Shown in pieces: positions 35,723-45,444 of a DNA stretch of 64,000 nt. Position numbers and translations under genes: made by a program. The stretch is from positions 2,728,001 to 2,792,000 of the forward strand of contig NZ_CP194041.2 in NCBI RefSeq assembly GCF_050870875.2, given 5' to 3'. Numbering within the stretch: position 1 is the stretch's first letter; every line of letters begins with the position of its first letter. This DNA comes from Agarivorans sp050870875. Its GTDB lineage: Bacteria; Pseudomonadota; Gammaproteobacteria; Enterobacterales; Celerinatantimonadaceae. The notes below the pieces were generated by a model that saw nothing but the letters and a program-made list of their open reading frames with translations, was not told the origin of the DNA and made no database searches.

Positions 35723-37795
35723 ATGGCTTTAGTTAAATATAAAATCGATCCCTCTAGCTTAAATTGGGCTGTGGCATTAAAGGCCGCGAGTCTTGCGATC
35801 TTAATGCTAAGCCTAAGTCTAGTGTTTGACTTGGAACTGGCAATATCCCTAACCCTTGGGGTCGTTGCCGCAGGATTAGCTGATAGTCCCGACTTTTACC
35901 AGCAGCGCCTACAAAGTACCCTGCTAATGATGGGGTGCTTTACCCTCGCCTGCATTTCCGTGACCTTGCTTTACCCCTGGCCTTGGCTGTTTGCTATTGG
36001 CTTATTCAGTTCCACCTACTTGTTTATGCGAATGCCTGTTTTAGGACAAAAGTATGGCTCCATTGCCATGTGTTCGTTGATAATTGGTATTTATACCATG
36101 CTGGGATATAGCACTTACAGCAACCCATGGATGCAACCTCTGTGGTTGGTATTAGGTGCGCTCTGTTATGCGCTACTCTCCTTAGTTGCTAATGCTGTCG
36201 CCCCTAATCGCTGGTTAGATGCGCAACTGGCTCAAGTATTTCGGCAAATTAGTCTTTATCAACTGACCAAAACTCGTTTATTTCGACGGGGGGCTAATAT
36301 TAGCGACATCCAGGTCCGCTTAACTCGCCAAAGTGCAGACATTGCAGAGCAACTCGGGGTGATTCGTCACGGCCTTTACGTTTATCAGCAACGGAATAAG
36401 CAGCTGGTGGGCTCTAGCCAAATGGACCGATTTTTTAAAGCGCAGCTGCTCCACGAAAGGCTCAACTCATCTCACCTCGACTATGAGCGGCTACAAAACG
36501 TTCTTCCTCGGCAATTGTTAACTGACACCCGAGCCATCATGGTCCGTATCGCACGAGCCATTGGTGCCAGTCAACTTGACAAAGATGTAGAATTACAACT
36601 CAATCAAGCCATCGATACCTTAGAAGAACAACGAGCACAACTTCCCCTGTTGCCTCCTCGTTTTGAATATTTATTAAAAAACTTAAAAAAAGTCACTGCA
36701 TTGTGCTTTAACGAACAAGCTTTTCCCGAACCAGAAAATCGGTTTTCTCCTTTTAAGACCCTATCGATAAAACAATATTTACAACAAGCTTTTGATCTAA
36801 AGCTACAGGTCAATCGTCACGCCTTGCGAATGGCCTGCACCATGGTGATTGCCTATGGTTTAATCTTGATCATGAATGACGAGCACGCATTTTGGTTGAT
36901 GCTAAGTTGTCTATTAGTCATTAAGCCCAACTACCATGAGACTAAAAAGCGAGTTGGGAAACGGGTATTCGGAACCATCGCAGGAGTATTTGTCGCCGCA
37001 GGTTTAAGTTATTTAAACCTTCCCGATTCAGTGAGTATCGGTTTGCTGCCGATATTAGTGTTGATGTTTTTTTTATTTTTTCATTTCAACTATGCAATTT
37101 CAGTGGCTTTTATCACCATTTTTGTTGCAATGTCTCTGGATTTACAAGGTTATCCCGCCAATGAAGCTCTAACCATTAGAACCATTGTCACCTTGATTGG
37201 CGCGTTAATGGCTTTAGCATCAATGCGTTATTTCTGGCCTGACTGGCAACATAAGATCAGCCGTAAAATTGTGAGTCAACTATTTGCCAATATAGCAGCT
37301 TATCAAGGTGCCATTTTCCAGCAATATTTCAGTACGTCTCCGGCAGAAAGCACCGAATTTCGCTTAAATCGTTACCACGCTTATCAAAGCGAGGCCGAAT
37401 TGGTTCGTCATTGGCAATACATGCTAGCCGAGCCTAGTGACAAACGTCGACTTTCTCCTGATCTCTACCACTTAGTTGGTATGAGCCACAATTTACTATC
37501 TCACTTGTCAGCCTTATCAACCCATCGAAGCCAATTACAATCTGGATATGCGGCGAATCAATTGGCTAAATTAGGCGAGCAAATAAATGGCGAGTTGGAG
37601 CTAATGCACGATTACCTACTATTATTTTCTGACCAGCGACCCAGTTTAAAACCACAACATGAGCGACTACTTACCGAAATCAATAAATTATTGCCAAAAC
37701 TAGTCGGTGACGAATTGCTAATTGCTTACCAGTTACAACTAATATGCAAAGACTTACAGCAAATTCGCCAATTATTATTAAATGGTCGATGGTAA
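35723..37795 (+). CDS. yccS: YccS/FUSC family inner-membrane protein
   Basis: A 690-residue member of the fusaric-acid-resistance-like (FUSC) group, close to E. coli YccS. Two membrane blocks (about 15-155 and 375-505) are split by a cytosolic helical region. The second block carries the FUSC pattern AFWLMLSCLLVIKPNYHETKK and GKRVFGTIAGVFVAAG. The true substrate of YccS is unknown. The gene sits between yccA and tusE; in E. coli yccS, tusE and yccA are also close neighbours. Confidence 0.9.
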   Translation: MALVKYKIDPSSLNWAVALKAASLAILMLSLSLVFDLELAISLTLGVVAAGLADSPDFYQQRLQSTLLMMGCFTLACISVTLLYPWPWLFAIGLFSSTYLFMRMPVLGQKYGSIAMCSLIIGIYTMLGYSTYSNPWMQPLWLVLGALCYALLSLVANAVAPNRWLDAQLAQVFRQISLYQLTKTRLFRRGANISDIQVRLTRQSADIAEQLGVIRHGLYVYQQRNKQLVGSSQMDRFFKAQLLHERLNSSHLDYERLQNVLPRQLLTDTRAIMVRIARAIGASQLDKDVELQLNQAIDTLEEQRAQLPLLPPRFEYLLKNLKKVTALCFNEQAFPEPENRFSPFKTLSIKQYLQQAFDLKLQVNRHALRMACTMVIAYGLILIMNDEHAFWLMLSCLLVIKPNYHETKKRVGKRVFGTIAGVFVAAGLSYLNLPDSVSIGLLPILVLMFFLFFHFNYAISVAFITIFVAMSLDLQGYPANEALTIRTIVTLIGALMALASMRYFWPDWQHKISRKIVSQLFANIAAYQGAIFQQYFSTSPAESTEFRLNRYHAYQSEAELVRHWQYMLAEPSDKRRLSPDLYHLVGMSHNLLSHLSALSTHRSQLQSGYAANQLAKLGEQINGELELMHDYLLLFSDQRPSLKPQHERLLTEINKLLPKLVGDELLIAYQLQLICKDLQQIRQLLLNGRW

Positions 37796-37840
37796 ACTTA
37801 GCGGCAACTTATAGTGATTCAAAAGGTTTATTAAGACACA

Positions 37841-38170
37841 ATGATTGAGTTTAATGGGCAGCGTTATCAAACTGACAAGAATGGCTACTTACTCGACTTA
37901 GAGGCATGGTCAAAAGAGCTCGCAGCACATATTGCCCAACGAGAAGGTATCGAGATGGGTGAAGCCCACTGGGAAGTCGTCATATTTGTAAGAAATTTCT
38001 ACCTAGAGTTTAATACCTCCCCTGCAATGCGTGCCTTAGTCAAAGCAATGGCCAAAAAGTTTGGCCCCGACAAAGGCAATAGCCGCTACTTATATAAATT
38101 ATTTCCCGATGGGCCCGCCAAGCAGGCCACAAAAATTGCGGGCTTACCCAAACCAGTCAAATGCATATAA
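37841..38170 (+). CDS. tusE: Sulfurtransferase TusE (DsrC family)
   Basis: A 109-residue cytosolic sulfur carrier. It accepts persulfide from TusBCD and hands it to MnmA for 2-thiolation of wobble uridine in tRNA-Lys, Glu and Gln. Seen: the N-terminal DKNGYLLD, the HWEVVIFVRNFY core and the C-terminal PVKCI with the penultimate active cysteine. MnmA is encoded at 54.6 kb; the tusBCD genes are not in the window. Confidence 0.95.
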   Translation: MIEFNGQRYQTDKNGYLLDLEAWSKELAAHIAQREGIEMGEAHWEVVIFVRNFYLEFNTSPAMRALVKAMAKKFGPDKGNSRYLYKLFPDGPAKQATKIAGLPKPVKCI

Positions 38171-38195
38171 AAAAAGCGCCTCGGGCGCTTTTTTT
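38169..38195. terminator. Bidirectional terminator between tusE and serS
   Basis: AAAAAAAGCGCC TC GGGCGCTTTTTTT: a short GC stem flanked by A and T runs, serving both convergent genes. Confidence 0.9.
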
Positions 38196-38209
38196 ATAAT
38201 TCTATGAAA

Positions 38210-39499
38210 CTATACACTAATTCGTTCTAGCCCGCCCATATAGGGAACTAATGCTTCTGGAATAGTAATGCTACCATCTGCGTTTTGATAATTTTCTAAA
38301 ATTGCTACTAGGGTGCGACCCACCGCCAAACCAGAACCATTTAATGAATGTAATAACTCTGGCTTTTTAGCGCCATTAGGACGGAACCGAGCCTGCATTC
38401 GACGAGTTTGAAAATCTTCACAGTTAGACACCGATGAGATTTCACGGTAAGTATTTTGCGCAGGAACCCACACTTCTAAATCGTAAGTTTTCGCTGCACC
38501 AAAGCCCATATCACCAGTACACAAAGTCACCACACGGTAAGGTAAGTTCAGTTTTTGTAGAATATTTTCTGCATGTTGACGCATTTCTTCTAAGGCTGCG
38601 TAAGATTTTTCGGGATGAACCAATTGAACCATTTCAACTTTATCAAATTGGTGTTGGCGGATCAGACCGCGTGTATCTCGCCCATAAGAACCCGCTTCGC
38701 TTCTAAAACAAGGCGTATGAGCGGTCATACGGATCGGCAACTCGGCTTCTTCCACAATACTATCGCGCAACATATTAGTTAAGGGCACTTCGGCAGTTGG
38801 GATCAGACTCATGCCGATCCCTTCTTCTGTTGCAGGCTGGGTATGGAACAGATCTTTACCAAACTTAGGCAACTGACCAGTACCGTAGAGTGAATCAGCA
38901 TTAACCAAGTAAGGTACGTACATCTCTTGATATGCATGCTCTTCGGTATGCGTATCAAGCATCAATTGAGCAATAGCGCGATGCAGCTTAGCAATTTTAC
39001 CCTTCATGACAATAAAACGAGAGCCACTAATTTTGACCGCATTAGCAAAATCTAAACCTTGTAAATCGGAGCCAACATCCACATGATCTTTCAGCTCAAA
39101 GTCAAAGCTCGGCAACTCGCCCCAGGTATGCAGCTCTACATTTTCCAACTCATCTTTACCAAGCGGTACGCTCGGATGCGGTAGATTAGGCACCGCTAGA
39201 GAATAATCTTTAATTTCGTCTAATAGCGCATTTAATTCGGCTTTAGCAGCATCGAGCTTTTCACCTAATTGGCCAACTTCGGCTAACAAGGGGGCAATGT
39301 CTTCGCCGCGCCCTTTCGCTTGCCCGATGGATTTGGAACGAGTGTTACGCTCATTTTGCAGTTCTTGGGTAAGAACTTGTAATTCTTTACGGCGACTCTC
39401 TAAAGTCGTCAAACGAGCTACATCTAGTTCAAATCCTCGAGTTTTTAAGCGCTGAGCAGTGCTCTCTATATCGCTTCGCAACAAATTAGCGTCTAACAT
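38210..39499 (-). CDS. serS: Seryl-tRNA synthetase
   Basis: A 429-residue class II synthetase charging tRNA-Ser and tRNA-Sec. The N-terminal antiparallel coiled coil that grips the long variable arm (about 27-100) is followed by class II motif 2 (CFRSEAGSYGRDTRGLIRQHQF) read as FRSEAGS and RGLIRQHQF, and motif 3 (NGSGLAVGRTLVAILENYQ, about 390-408). Length matches E. coli SerS. First gene of the conserved serS-rarA-lolA-ftsK block, though 293 bp with no visible feature separate it from rarA. Confidence 0.97.
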   Translation of the reverse strand: MLDANLLRSDIESTAQRLKTRGFELDVARLTTLESRRKELQVLTQELQNERNTRSKSIGQAKGRGEDIAPLLAEVGQLGEKLDAAKAELNALLDEIKDYSLAVPNLPHPSVPLGKDELENVELHTWGELPSFDFELKDHVDVGSDLQGLDFANAVKISGSRFIVMKGKIAKLHRAIAQLMLDTHTEEHAYQEMYVPYLVNADSLYGTGQLPKFGKDLFHTQPATEEGIGMSLIPTAEVPLTNMLRDSIVEEAELPIRMTAHTPCFRSEAGSYGRDTRGLIRQHQFDKVEMVQLVHPEKSYAALEEMRQHAENILQKLNLPYRVVTLCTGDMGFGAAKTYDLEVWVPAQNTYREISSVSNCEDFQTRRMQARFRPNGAKKPELLHSLNGSGLAVGRTLVAILENYQNADGSITIPEALVPYMGGLERISV

Positions 39500-39792
39500 T
39501 CAATAACCTACTTCCAATTCAATGAGTAAAAAACAGTGGATGCGGCTTGCAATTGCTAGTTAGCCACATTTACGCTGCTTCAATAAAATTTATAAGTCGC
39601 CATTATAAAGCAACTCATAGCAGACACAATCGGGCTTTCTACTTGTTTTAACAATAAAATGCCGTAAATAAGCTGAACTAGGAATAATCAGCCTTGCTAG
39701 CCAGACGACAAATAAACTAAAGCCTGAAAGCCACGATTCAGCGATCCTGAGGCCCCCGGTTTAAACGACATCATCACTGCTATACTCACAGC

Positions 39793-41109
39793 CTATTCTG
39801 CTTGCTGATCGAGCTGTTTTAGATAAGCCAATTTCTCTGCAATCTTTTGCTCTAACCCACGACTTTGTGGATAGTAAAATTGCATCCCCGTAAGCCCGTC
39901 AGGTAAATATTGTTGTCCGGCGGCATAAGCATTGGGCTCATCATGTGCATAACGATATTCCGCACCATAGCCTAACTCAGCCATTAGCTGGGTCGGAGCA
40001 TTTCGCAGGTGCACTGGCACCTCGGTATCACCGTACTCTTTTGCCGCCGCTCGTGCGGCTTTAAATGCCGTATATACGGCATTACTTTTAGCGGCACATG
40101 CCAAATAAACAACGGCTTGAGCAATCGCCCGCTCTCCTTCAGCGGCCCCAACCCGAGTATAACAATCCCAAGCACTCACTGCGATTTGCATGGCTCTAGG
40201 ATCCGCATTACCAATGTCTTCAGAGGCAATCGCCAAACAGCGTCTCGCCACCGCTAAAGGATCCCCACTGGCTTCTAAAATCCGACAATACCAAAATAAG
40301 GCTGCATCGGGAGATGAGCCCCGAATAGATTTATGCAAGGCAGACAATAAATCGTAATATTTGTCTCCTCCCTTATCGATATGGCTATAACGTTCGCCAG
40401 CCACCTGCTTTAACAAATCAAAACAAAGCTGTTTACCGCTACTGCTAACTTCCGCTAACTCAGCCATCATTTCCAGCAAGTTTAAAGCTCGACGAGCATC
40501 ACCACTGACTAACTCTGCTAGCGCTTCTAACACCCCTGATTCAAACTGCAAATTCTGCTGTTTTAAAATTTCATCATCACGAATCGCGCGTTCCAGTAGC
40601 TGCAAAATCGCCGAACTATCTAAAGACCGTAGCACGTAGGTTTTAGCCCGAGACAACAAGGCATTGTTCAGTTCAAAGGAAGGATTTTCGGTAGTCGCAC
40701 CAATAAAAATTACCGTCCCATTTTCTACATAAGGTAAAAACGCATCTTGTTGACTTTTGTTAAAGCGATGCACTTCATCAACAAATAAGATCGTCCGTCG
40801 GCTCACTTGCTGATTTTGCTGCGCGCGCCCTATAGCCGCTCTCACCTCTTTGATACCGCCAGTTACAGCCGAGATTTTTTCAACTTCAGCATCCGCATAA
40901 TATGCGGCCAACTCAGCGATTGTGGTTTTTCCTGTGCCAGGTGGCCCCCACAAGATCATCGAGTGTAGCTGACCTGAAGCTATCGCTTTATACAGCGGCT
41001 GCTCTTTAGCCAAAATATGCTTTTGACCCACATAATGAGCCAGCTCAGTAGGGCGCATCCGCGCCGCCAAAGGTCTAAAATCGGCGTCGAAGTTTAACTC
41101 GAAACTCAT
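39793..41109 (-). CDS. rarA: Replication-associated recombination protein A (AAA+ ATPase)
   Basis: A 438-residue RarA/MgsA ATPase, related to clamp-loader subunits and acting at stalled replication forks. Seen: Walker A GPPGTGKTT (about 55-63), Walker B ILFVDEVHRF, sensor 1 IGATTENPSFEL, and the tetramerisation C-domain (YLACAAKSNAVY, LRNAPTQLM). The ATG overlaps the lolA stop by one base (TAATG), so translation is coupled. Confidence 0.96.
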   Translation of the reverse strand: MSFELNFDADFRPLAARMRPTELAHYVGQKHILAKEQPLYKAIASGQLHSMILWGPPGTGKTTIAELAAYYADAEVEKISAVTGGIKEVRAAIGRAQQNQQVSRRTILFVDEVHRFNKSQQDAFLPYVENGTVIFIGATTENPSFELNNALLSRAKTYVLRSLDSSAILQLLERAIRDDEILKQQNLQFESGVLEALAELVSGDARRALNLLEMMAELAEVSSSGKQLCFDLLKQVAGERYSHIDKGGDKYYDLLSALHKSIRGSSPDAALFWYCRILEASGDPLAVARRCLAIASEDIGNADPRAMQIAVSAWDCYTRVGAAEGERAIAQAVVYLACAAKSNAVYTAFKAARAAAKEYGDTEVPVHLRNAPTQLMAELGYGAEYRYAHDEPNAYAAGQQYLPDGLTGMQFYYPQSRGLEQKIAEKLAYLKQLDQQAE

Positions 41110-41714
41110 TAACGTTGGTCATCAATCATAGTATTGCTGGGAATGTCGAAGTGAAACAAACGGTCACTCAACTTAGGGTTCGCCTTAAAGGCTTGCAGGC
41201 TAAACTCACTTCGCTGGCCAGTACTTTCAATAAGATCAAAGCGAGCAATACTATTATCAGCATTGAGCTTCACCCAAAATGCTGCTTGTAGAGGATCGCG
41301 CTTAGATTTTACCAAGTAACCCTGATCAACCTTTTCAACTTGGTATTGCTGCCAACTCTCGTTACGGTCATCGGCCAACAAAATGAATGGTGACTGACGG
41401 ATCGCTTCACCTGCACTCATAATTGTCACTTGCTCAACGAATGGACTGTAATACCAAATGGTCGTACCATCAGAAACAATCATGTCTTGTTCTGGGGCAA
41501 CCTGTTGCCAATTTAATTTGGCAGGACGCGCTAAACTAAGCTTGCCTTCGGCTTGATGAATTTGACTACCATCAGCATCCAGCACCGTTTGCTTAAACTC
41601 GGCTTGGAAACTACTTAACGTCGACAAATGTTGCTTCAATTCGGTTGCCGCATCATTCGCCAATGCAACAGAGGATAAACACAACGCCACAATCACTGTA
41701 CCCAGTTTTTTCAT
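41109..41714 (-). CDS. lolA: Outer-membrane lipoprotein carrier protein LolA
   Basis: A 201-residue periplasmic chaperone that carries lipoproteins from LolCDE to the outer membrane. A signal peptide (about 1-19, cut after ALA) is followed by LSSFQAEFKQTV, the usual LolA start. The family arginine is present in AEGKLSLARPAKLNW. It lies between ftsK and rarA, 12 bp after ftsK, as in E. coli. Confidence 0.95.
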   Translation of the reverse strand: MKKLGTVIVALCLSSVALANDAATELKQHLSTLSSFQAEFKQTVLDADGSQIHQAEGKLSLARPAKLNWQQVAPEQDMIVSDGTTIWYYSPFVEQVTIMSAGEAIRQSPFILLADDRNESWQQYQVEKVDQGYLVKSKRDPLQAAFWVKLNADNSIARFDLIESTGQRSEFSLQAFKANPKLSDRLFHFDIPSNTMIDDQR

Positions 41715-41726
41715 AAATAATTCTTC

Positions 41727-44255
41727 TTAATCAATTCTTACCGGTGGGGGCGCAAGTACTTCACGATTACCATTGTGTCCAGGCGCACTGACAATACCCT
41801 GCACTTCCATTTGTTCAACGATCCGCGCTGCACGGTTATAACCTATCTTAAATTTACGTTGTACGCCCGACACCGAGCCTCTGCGCGTTTCTGTCACATG
41901 CATCACCGCTTGATCAAACAAAGTATCAAGCTCTTCATCTGAATCAGCCACTTCCCCGGGGAGCATTGCATCTGGTCCAGCTTCACCATTCAAAATTTCA
42001 TCGATGTAGTTTGGTTCACCACGCGCCTTCCAAGCGGAAACCACCGCATGCACTTCATGGTCATCGACAAACGCACCATGCACACGCGTAGGGACTCCAG
42101 TACCTGCTGGTAGATAGAGCATATCGCCCATCCCGAGTAACGTTTCTGCTCCCTGTTGGTCAAGAATGGTTCGAGAATCAATACGACTCGAAACTTGAAA
42201 AGCCATTCGTGTTGGGATATTCGCTTTAATTAGACCAGTAATCACATCCACCGAAGGACGTTGAGTCGCTAATATTAAATGGATACCCGCCGCCCGCGCT
42301 TTTTGGGCAATTCGAGCAATCAGTTCTTCTACTTTTTTACCAACAATCATCATCATGTCGGCAAATTCATCAATCACGACCACGATATGCGGCAGCTTTT
42401 CTAATAAGGGCGCCGTTTCGTCCATACTATCACCAGGTTTCCACAGCGGATCAATGATCGGGTTTCCTGAATTGATGGCATCAACAACTTTCTGGTTGAA
42501 ACCCTTAAGATTACGTACGCCCATAGCCGACATCAGCTTATAACGGCGTTCCATTTCTCCAACACACCAACGCAGTGCATTGGCCGCTTCTTTCATATCT
42601 GTCACAACTTCTGAGAGCAGATGCGGGATCCCTTCATAGACCGACAACTCCAGCATTTTAGGATCGATCATAATCAAACGAACATCGTCTGGTGTCGACT
42701 TATACAACAAGCTAACGATCATCACGTTAACCCCAACCGATTTACCAGAACCGGTGGTTCCCGCGACTAACAGGTGCGGCATCTTAGCCAAATCAACCAC
42801 CACTGGTTGGCCAGCAATATCCTTGCCTAGTACCATCGTTAACGGAGATTTAGATTGATGGAATACGCTGCTATCAACCACTTCACTCAAATAAACAATT
42901 TCTCGATAACGATTGGGGAGCTCCAAACCAATCACCGACTTGCCGGGAATCACTTCCACGACTCGTACGCTAATGGCCGACAAGGCTCGGGCTAAGTCTT
43001 TAGACAAGTTGGTGATTTTACTCACCTTAACCCCCGGCGCCAAATCCAACTCGAAACGGGTAATCACCGGTCCGGGATGCACAGCCACAACGCTTGCTTG
43101 AATATTGAAATCCAGCAGTTTAGCTTCCACCAGTCGCGATACTTGATCTAATTCTTCTGCGGAAATTGGATTCTGTTTCTTGTCGGGCCTATCTAACAAG
43201 TTCATATCAGGCAATGGGCTTAAACGAGGCTGAGCCGGTTTAGACTTAACCGCCTCAGCAGCCGTGGAAGGTTGATTGGTCATTGGCTGACTTGATTCAG
43301 TAAAAGGAATTTCTGGCATCGGCTCAGGGGGGCTCTGATCTAGGATAACACTCGGAGGGTCAACGGCTTCAGCTTCATAAGCAAACTCCACTTCTGCTTT
43401 AGCTTGGCTCAATTGCTCCTCGAAATCATCATCAAGATTAAAATGTGGCTCAACAGCGTGTAAAGATCCCTCGGCGACGGTGTCCAATGGCTCTTCAAAG
43501 CTCTCTTGCTGGGCAGTTTCACTGTCATCAAGAGCTTGCTCGTCAATCGTTCGGTTAATAGCAGCTTCTTCTAGCTCTGGTTTACGCAAAGGCGCTTGAT
43601 AAGTCTCATTGGTCGATTCATCCGCGGCAAGCCGTGATTGTTTGCGACCACTAATTCGTTTCGGTAAATCAATCAGATTGGTAAACACTGAGCCTAAGCC
43701 CTCACCCAACAACTCAACAAACTGAACCCATGAAACACCTGTAAACAAGGTAATACCACCCGCAAATACGGCCAATAAAATAATGCTAGTACCCAATAAA
43801 CCGAAGGTCGGGATCATTAACTGAGTGAAAATATCTCCCACTAAGCCTCCTGATGAAAAATAATAAAAATCGTCAATATGAATGCTCGCTAAGGTCGTTA
43901 AGCTGGCGAAAGTGAAAATGAAACCAATAAGACGTAAGCCTAAAGTAAAAAAATCAACTTGGGCTATCGGACAGGGCCGCCAGAATAGCGCCCATGCTAA
44001 AAAGCCACAAACCAACGGTACGCTATAGGCAATGAATCCAAAACTAAACAACAGTAAGTCAGCAAACCATGCGCCGGAGCTTCCCGCAGCATTGGCAATG
44101 CTTTGTTGAATAGCCGTTTGCGACCAACTTGGATCACTTGGGTCAAAGCTTAACAAGGCGACCATTAGGTATACTCCTAGCGCCCCCATAGCAATTGCGC
44201 CTACTTCGGCAATTCGGGCAAAACCAGACAATCTATTGTCTGTCATATCTGTCAC
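41727..44255 (-). CDS. ftsK: DNA translocase FtsK
   Basis: An 842-residue septal DNA pump that clears the terminus at division and activates XerCD. Four N-terminal membrane segments (about 15-180) anchor it. An acidic, proline-rich linker of about 170 residues is much shorter than in E. coli (1329 residues in total). The motor domain shows Walker A GTTGSGKSVGVN (about 500), HIVVVIDEFADMMM and RPSVDVITGLIKANIP, and the C-terminal gamma domain reads SVSGVQRKFKIGYNRAARI. GTG 44255 is preferred because AAGGGA lies 7 nt before it; ATG 44246 is the alternative. Confidence 0.96.
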   Translation of the reverse strand: MTDMTDNRLSGFARIAEVGAIAMGALGVYLMVALLSFDPSDPSWSQTAIQQSIANAAGSSGAWFADLLLFSFGFIAYSVPLVCGFLAWALFWRPCPIAQVDFFTLGLRLIGFIFTFASLTTLASIHIDDFYYFSSGGLVGDIFTQLMIPTFGLLGTSIILLAVFAGGITLFTGVSWVQFVELLGEGLGSVFTNLIDLPKRISGRKQSRLAADESTNETYQAPLRKPELEEAAINRTIDEQALDDSETAQQESFEEPLDTVAEGSLHAVEPHFNLDDDFEEQLSQAKAEVEFAYEAEAVDPPSVILDQSPPEPMPEIPFTESSQPMTNQPSTAAEAVKSKPAQPRLSPLPDMNLLDRPDKKQNPISAEELDQVSRLVEAKLLDFNIQASVVAVHPGPVITRFELDLAPGVKVSKITNLSKDLARALSAISVRVVEVIPGKSVIGLELPNRYREIVYLSEVVDSSVFHQSKSPLTMVLGKDIAGQPVVVDLAKMPHLLVAGTTGSGKSVGVNVMIVSLLYKSTPDDVRLIMIDPKMLELSVYEGIPHLLSEVVTDMKEAANALRWCVGEMERRYKLMSAMGVRNLKGFNQKVVDAINSGNPIIDPLWKPGDSMDETAPLLEKLPHIVVVIDEFADMMMIVGKKVEELIARIAQKARAAGIHLILATQRPSVDVITGLIKANIPTRMAFQVSSRIDSRTILDQQGAETLLGMGDMLYLPAGTGVPTRVHGAFVDDHEVHAVVSAWKARGEPNYIDEILNGEAGPDAMLPGEVADSDEELDTLFDQAVMHVTETRRGSVSGVQRKFKIGYNRAARIVEQMEVQGIVSAPGHNGNREVLAPPPVRID

Positions 44256-44469
44256 AAGCGTTCCCTTGAGCTAATACCAACTTAAATAATACTCTAATCA
44301 TTTTAACCGTTAAAAATCGATAATCACGGCTTTAAACATCGAAAAACTGAACTCTCCGCTCACTTCCATCTCAGCCTTATCCTTATTGGTTTCGCGAACC
44401 ATCTTGTTGACCATCGGCTTATCCTGAAGGATATAAATAAATCCAACTAAAATTTATCTTTGACTAAAA

Positions 44470-44499
44470 AACAAAACAAGCGGCTAAGCCGCTTGTTTT
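44470..44499 (-). terminator. Terminator of lrp
   Basis: Stem AAACAAGCGGCT / AGCCGCTTGTTT with T-rich tail on the minus strand, 39 bp past the lrp stop. Confidence 0.85.
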
Positions 44500-44537
44500 A
44501 CTTTACCAAAAATGAATTGGAGGGGGAAACCGCTCGC

Positions 44538-45026
44538 TTAGTTTTTAATGACTAATCGATTGCTTTGTTTCACTTCTTCCATCACAACATAGGTACGGGT
44601 GTCGTTAACACCAGGTAAACGCAATAAGGTTTCACCTAACAACTTACGATAAGCAGACATGTCAGCTACACGTGTTTTCAATAGATAATCGAAATCGCCT
44701 GAGACCAAATGACACTCTTGGATTTCTTCAAGTTGTTGTACCGCATGGTTAAACTGTTCAAACACATCCGGAGCGCCACGATTCAAGGTGATTTCAACAA
44801 ACACTAGCAGCGAGGCGTCTAAGTATTGTGGATTCAGAATTGCTGTATAACCGCAAATATAACCTTGACGCTCTAAACGTCGAACTCTTTCTAAACAAGG
44901 CGTAGGGCTTAATCCTACACGTTTCGACAATTCCACATTTGATATGCGGCCATCTTTTTGCAACTCATTAAGTATGTTGCGATCAATACGATCCAGTTCC
45001 TTCATTGGTCGACCTTTTGCTTCCAT
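44538..45026 (-). CDS. lrp: Leucine-responsive regulatory protein
   Basis: A 162-residue global regulator, nearly identical in pattern to E. coli Lrp: the helix-turn-helix DGRISNVELSKRVGLSPTP (about 25-43), RRLERQGYI, the RAM/ligand domain (NRGAPDVFEQFN, CHLVSGDFDYLL) and the end VMEEVKQSNRLVIK. It binds leucine and controls amino-acid metabolism; gltBD, present in this window, is a classic Lrp target in E. coli. Divergent from trxB, as in E. coli. Confidence 0.97.
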   Translation of the reverse strand: MEAKGRPMKELDRIDRNILNELQKDGRISNVELSKRVGLSPTPCLERVRRLERQGYICGYTAILNPQYLDASLLVFVEITLNRGAPDVFEQFNHAVQQLEEIQECHLVSGDFDYLLKTRVADMSAYRKLLGETLLRLPGVNDTRTYVVMEEVKQSNRLVIKN

Positions 45027-45444
45027 TAGTGGTAATACGTTTATTGTCCCTAAATATCTAAGTTATACCTGACTGTTTATGCATTAAAACTGGCAGTCAT
45101 TGCATATGTTATGTGTTTATCCATTCCCACATAAATAAGTCATTACAACCAAGATACGGAGCTAAAACCCAAGTGAACAGACTTTTTTAAACTTTTGTTT
45201 TACGCCCGAGCATTATTTATTCCACAAAATTCACCGACTATCAAGTAAAAAGCCGAATTAATAGCTAGATAAATACGCATATCCATATAAAGTTTTATTA
45301 TTTGCTGGAATTATATAAGCCGATTATGCTGCATCCATGAAAATATAGCTTTGCGTCCAACAGCATATTTTACGTAATTAGCGCTTGATATTGAGATTTA
45401 CACCCTCATATTTTAAGCAAGAACTATAAGGAATGATAACCACC
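45027..45444. other. Divergent lrp-trxB intergenic region (418 bp)
   Basis: An AT-rich control region for lrp (left) and trxB (right). A trxB promoter candidate is listed separately. No small gene was recognised; autoregulatory Lrp sites are likely here by analogy but are too degenerate to mark. Confidence 0.4.
45385..45414 (+). promoter_or_regulatory. Putative trxB promoter
   Basis: TTGATA (45385-45390), 18-bp spacer, TATTTT (45409-45414), about 30 bp before the trxB start. Confidence 0.45.
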
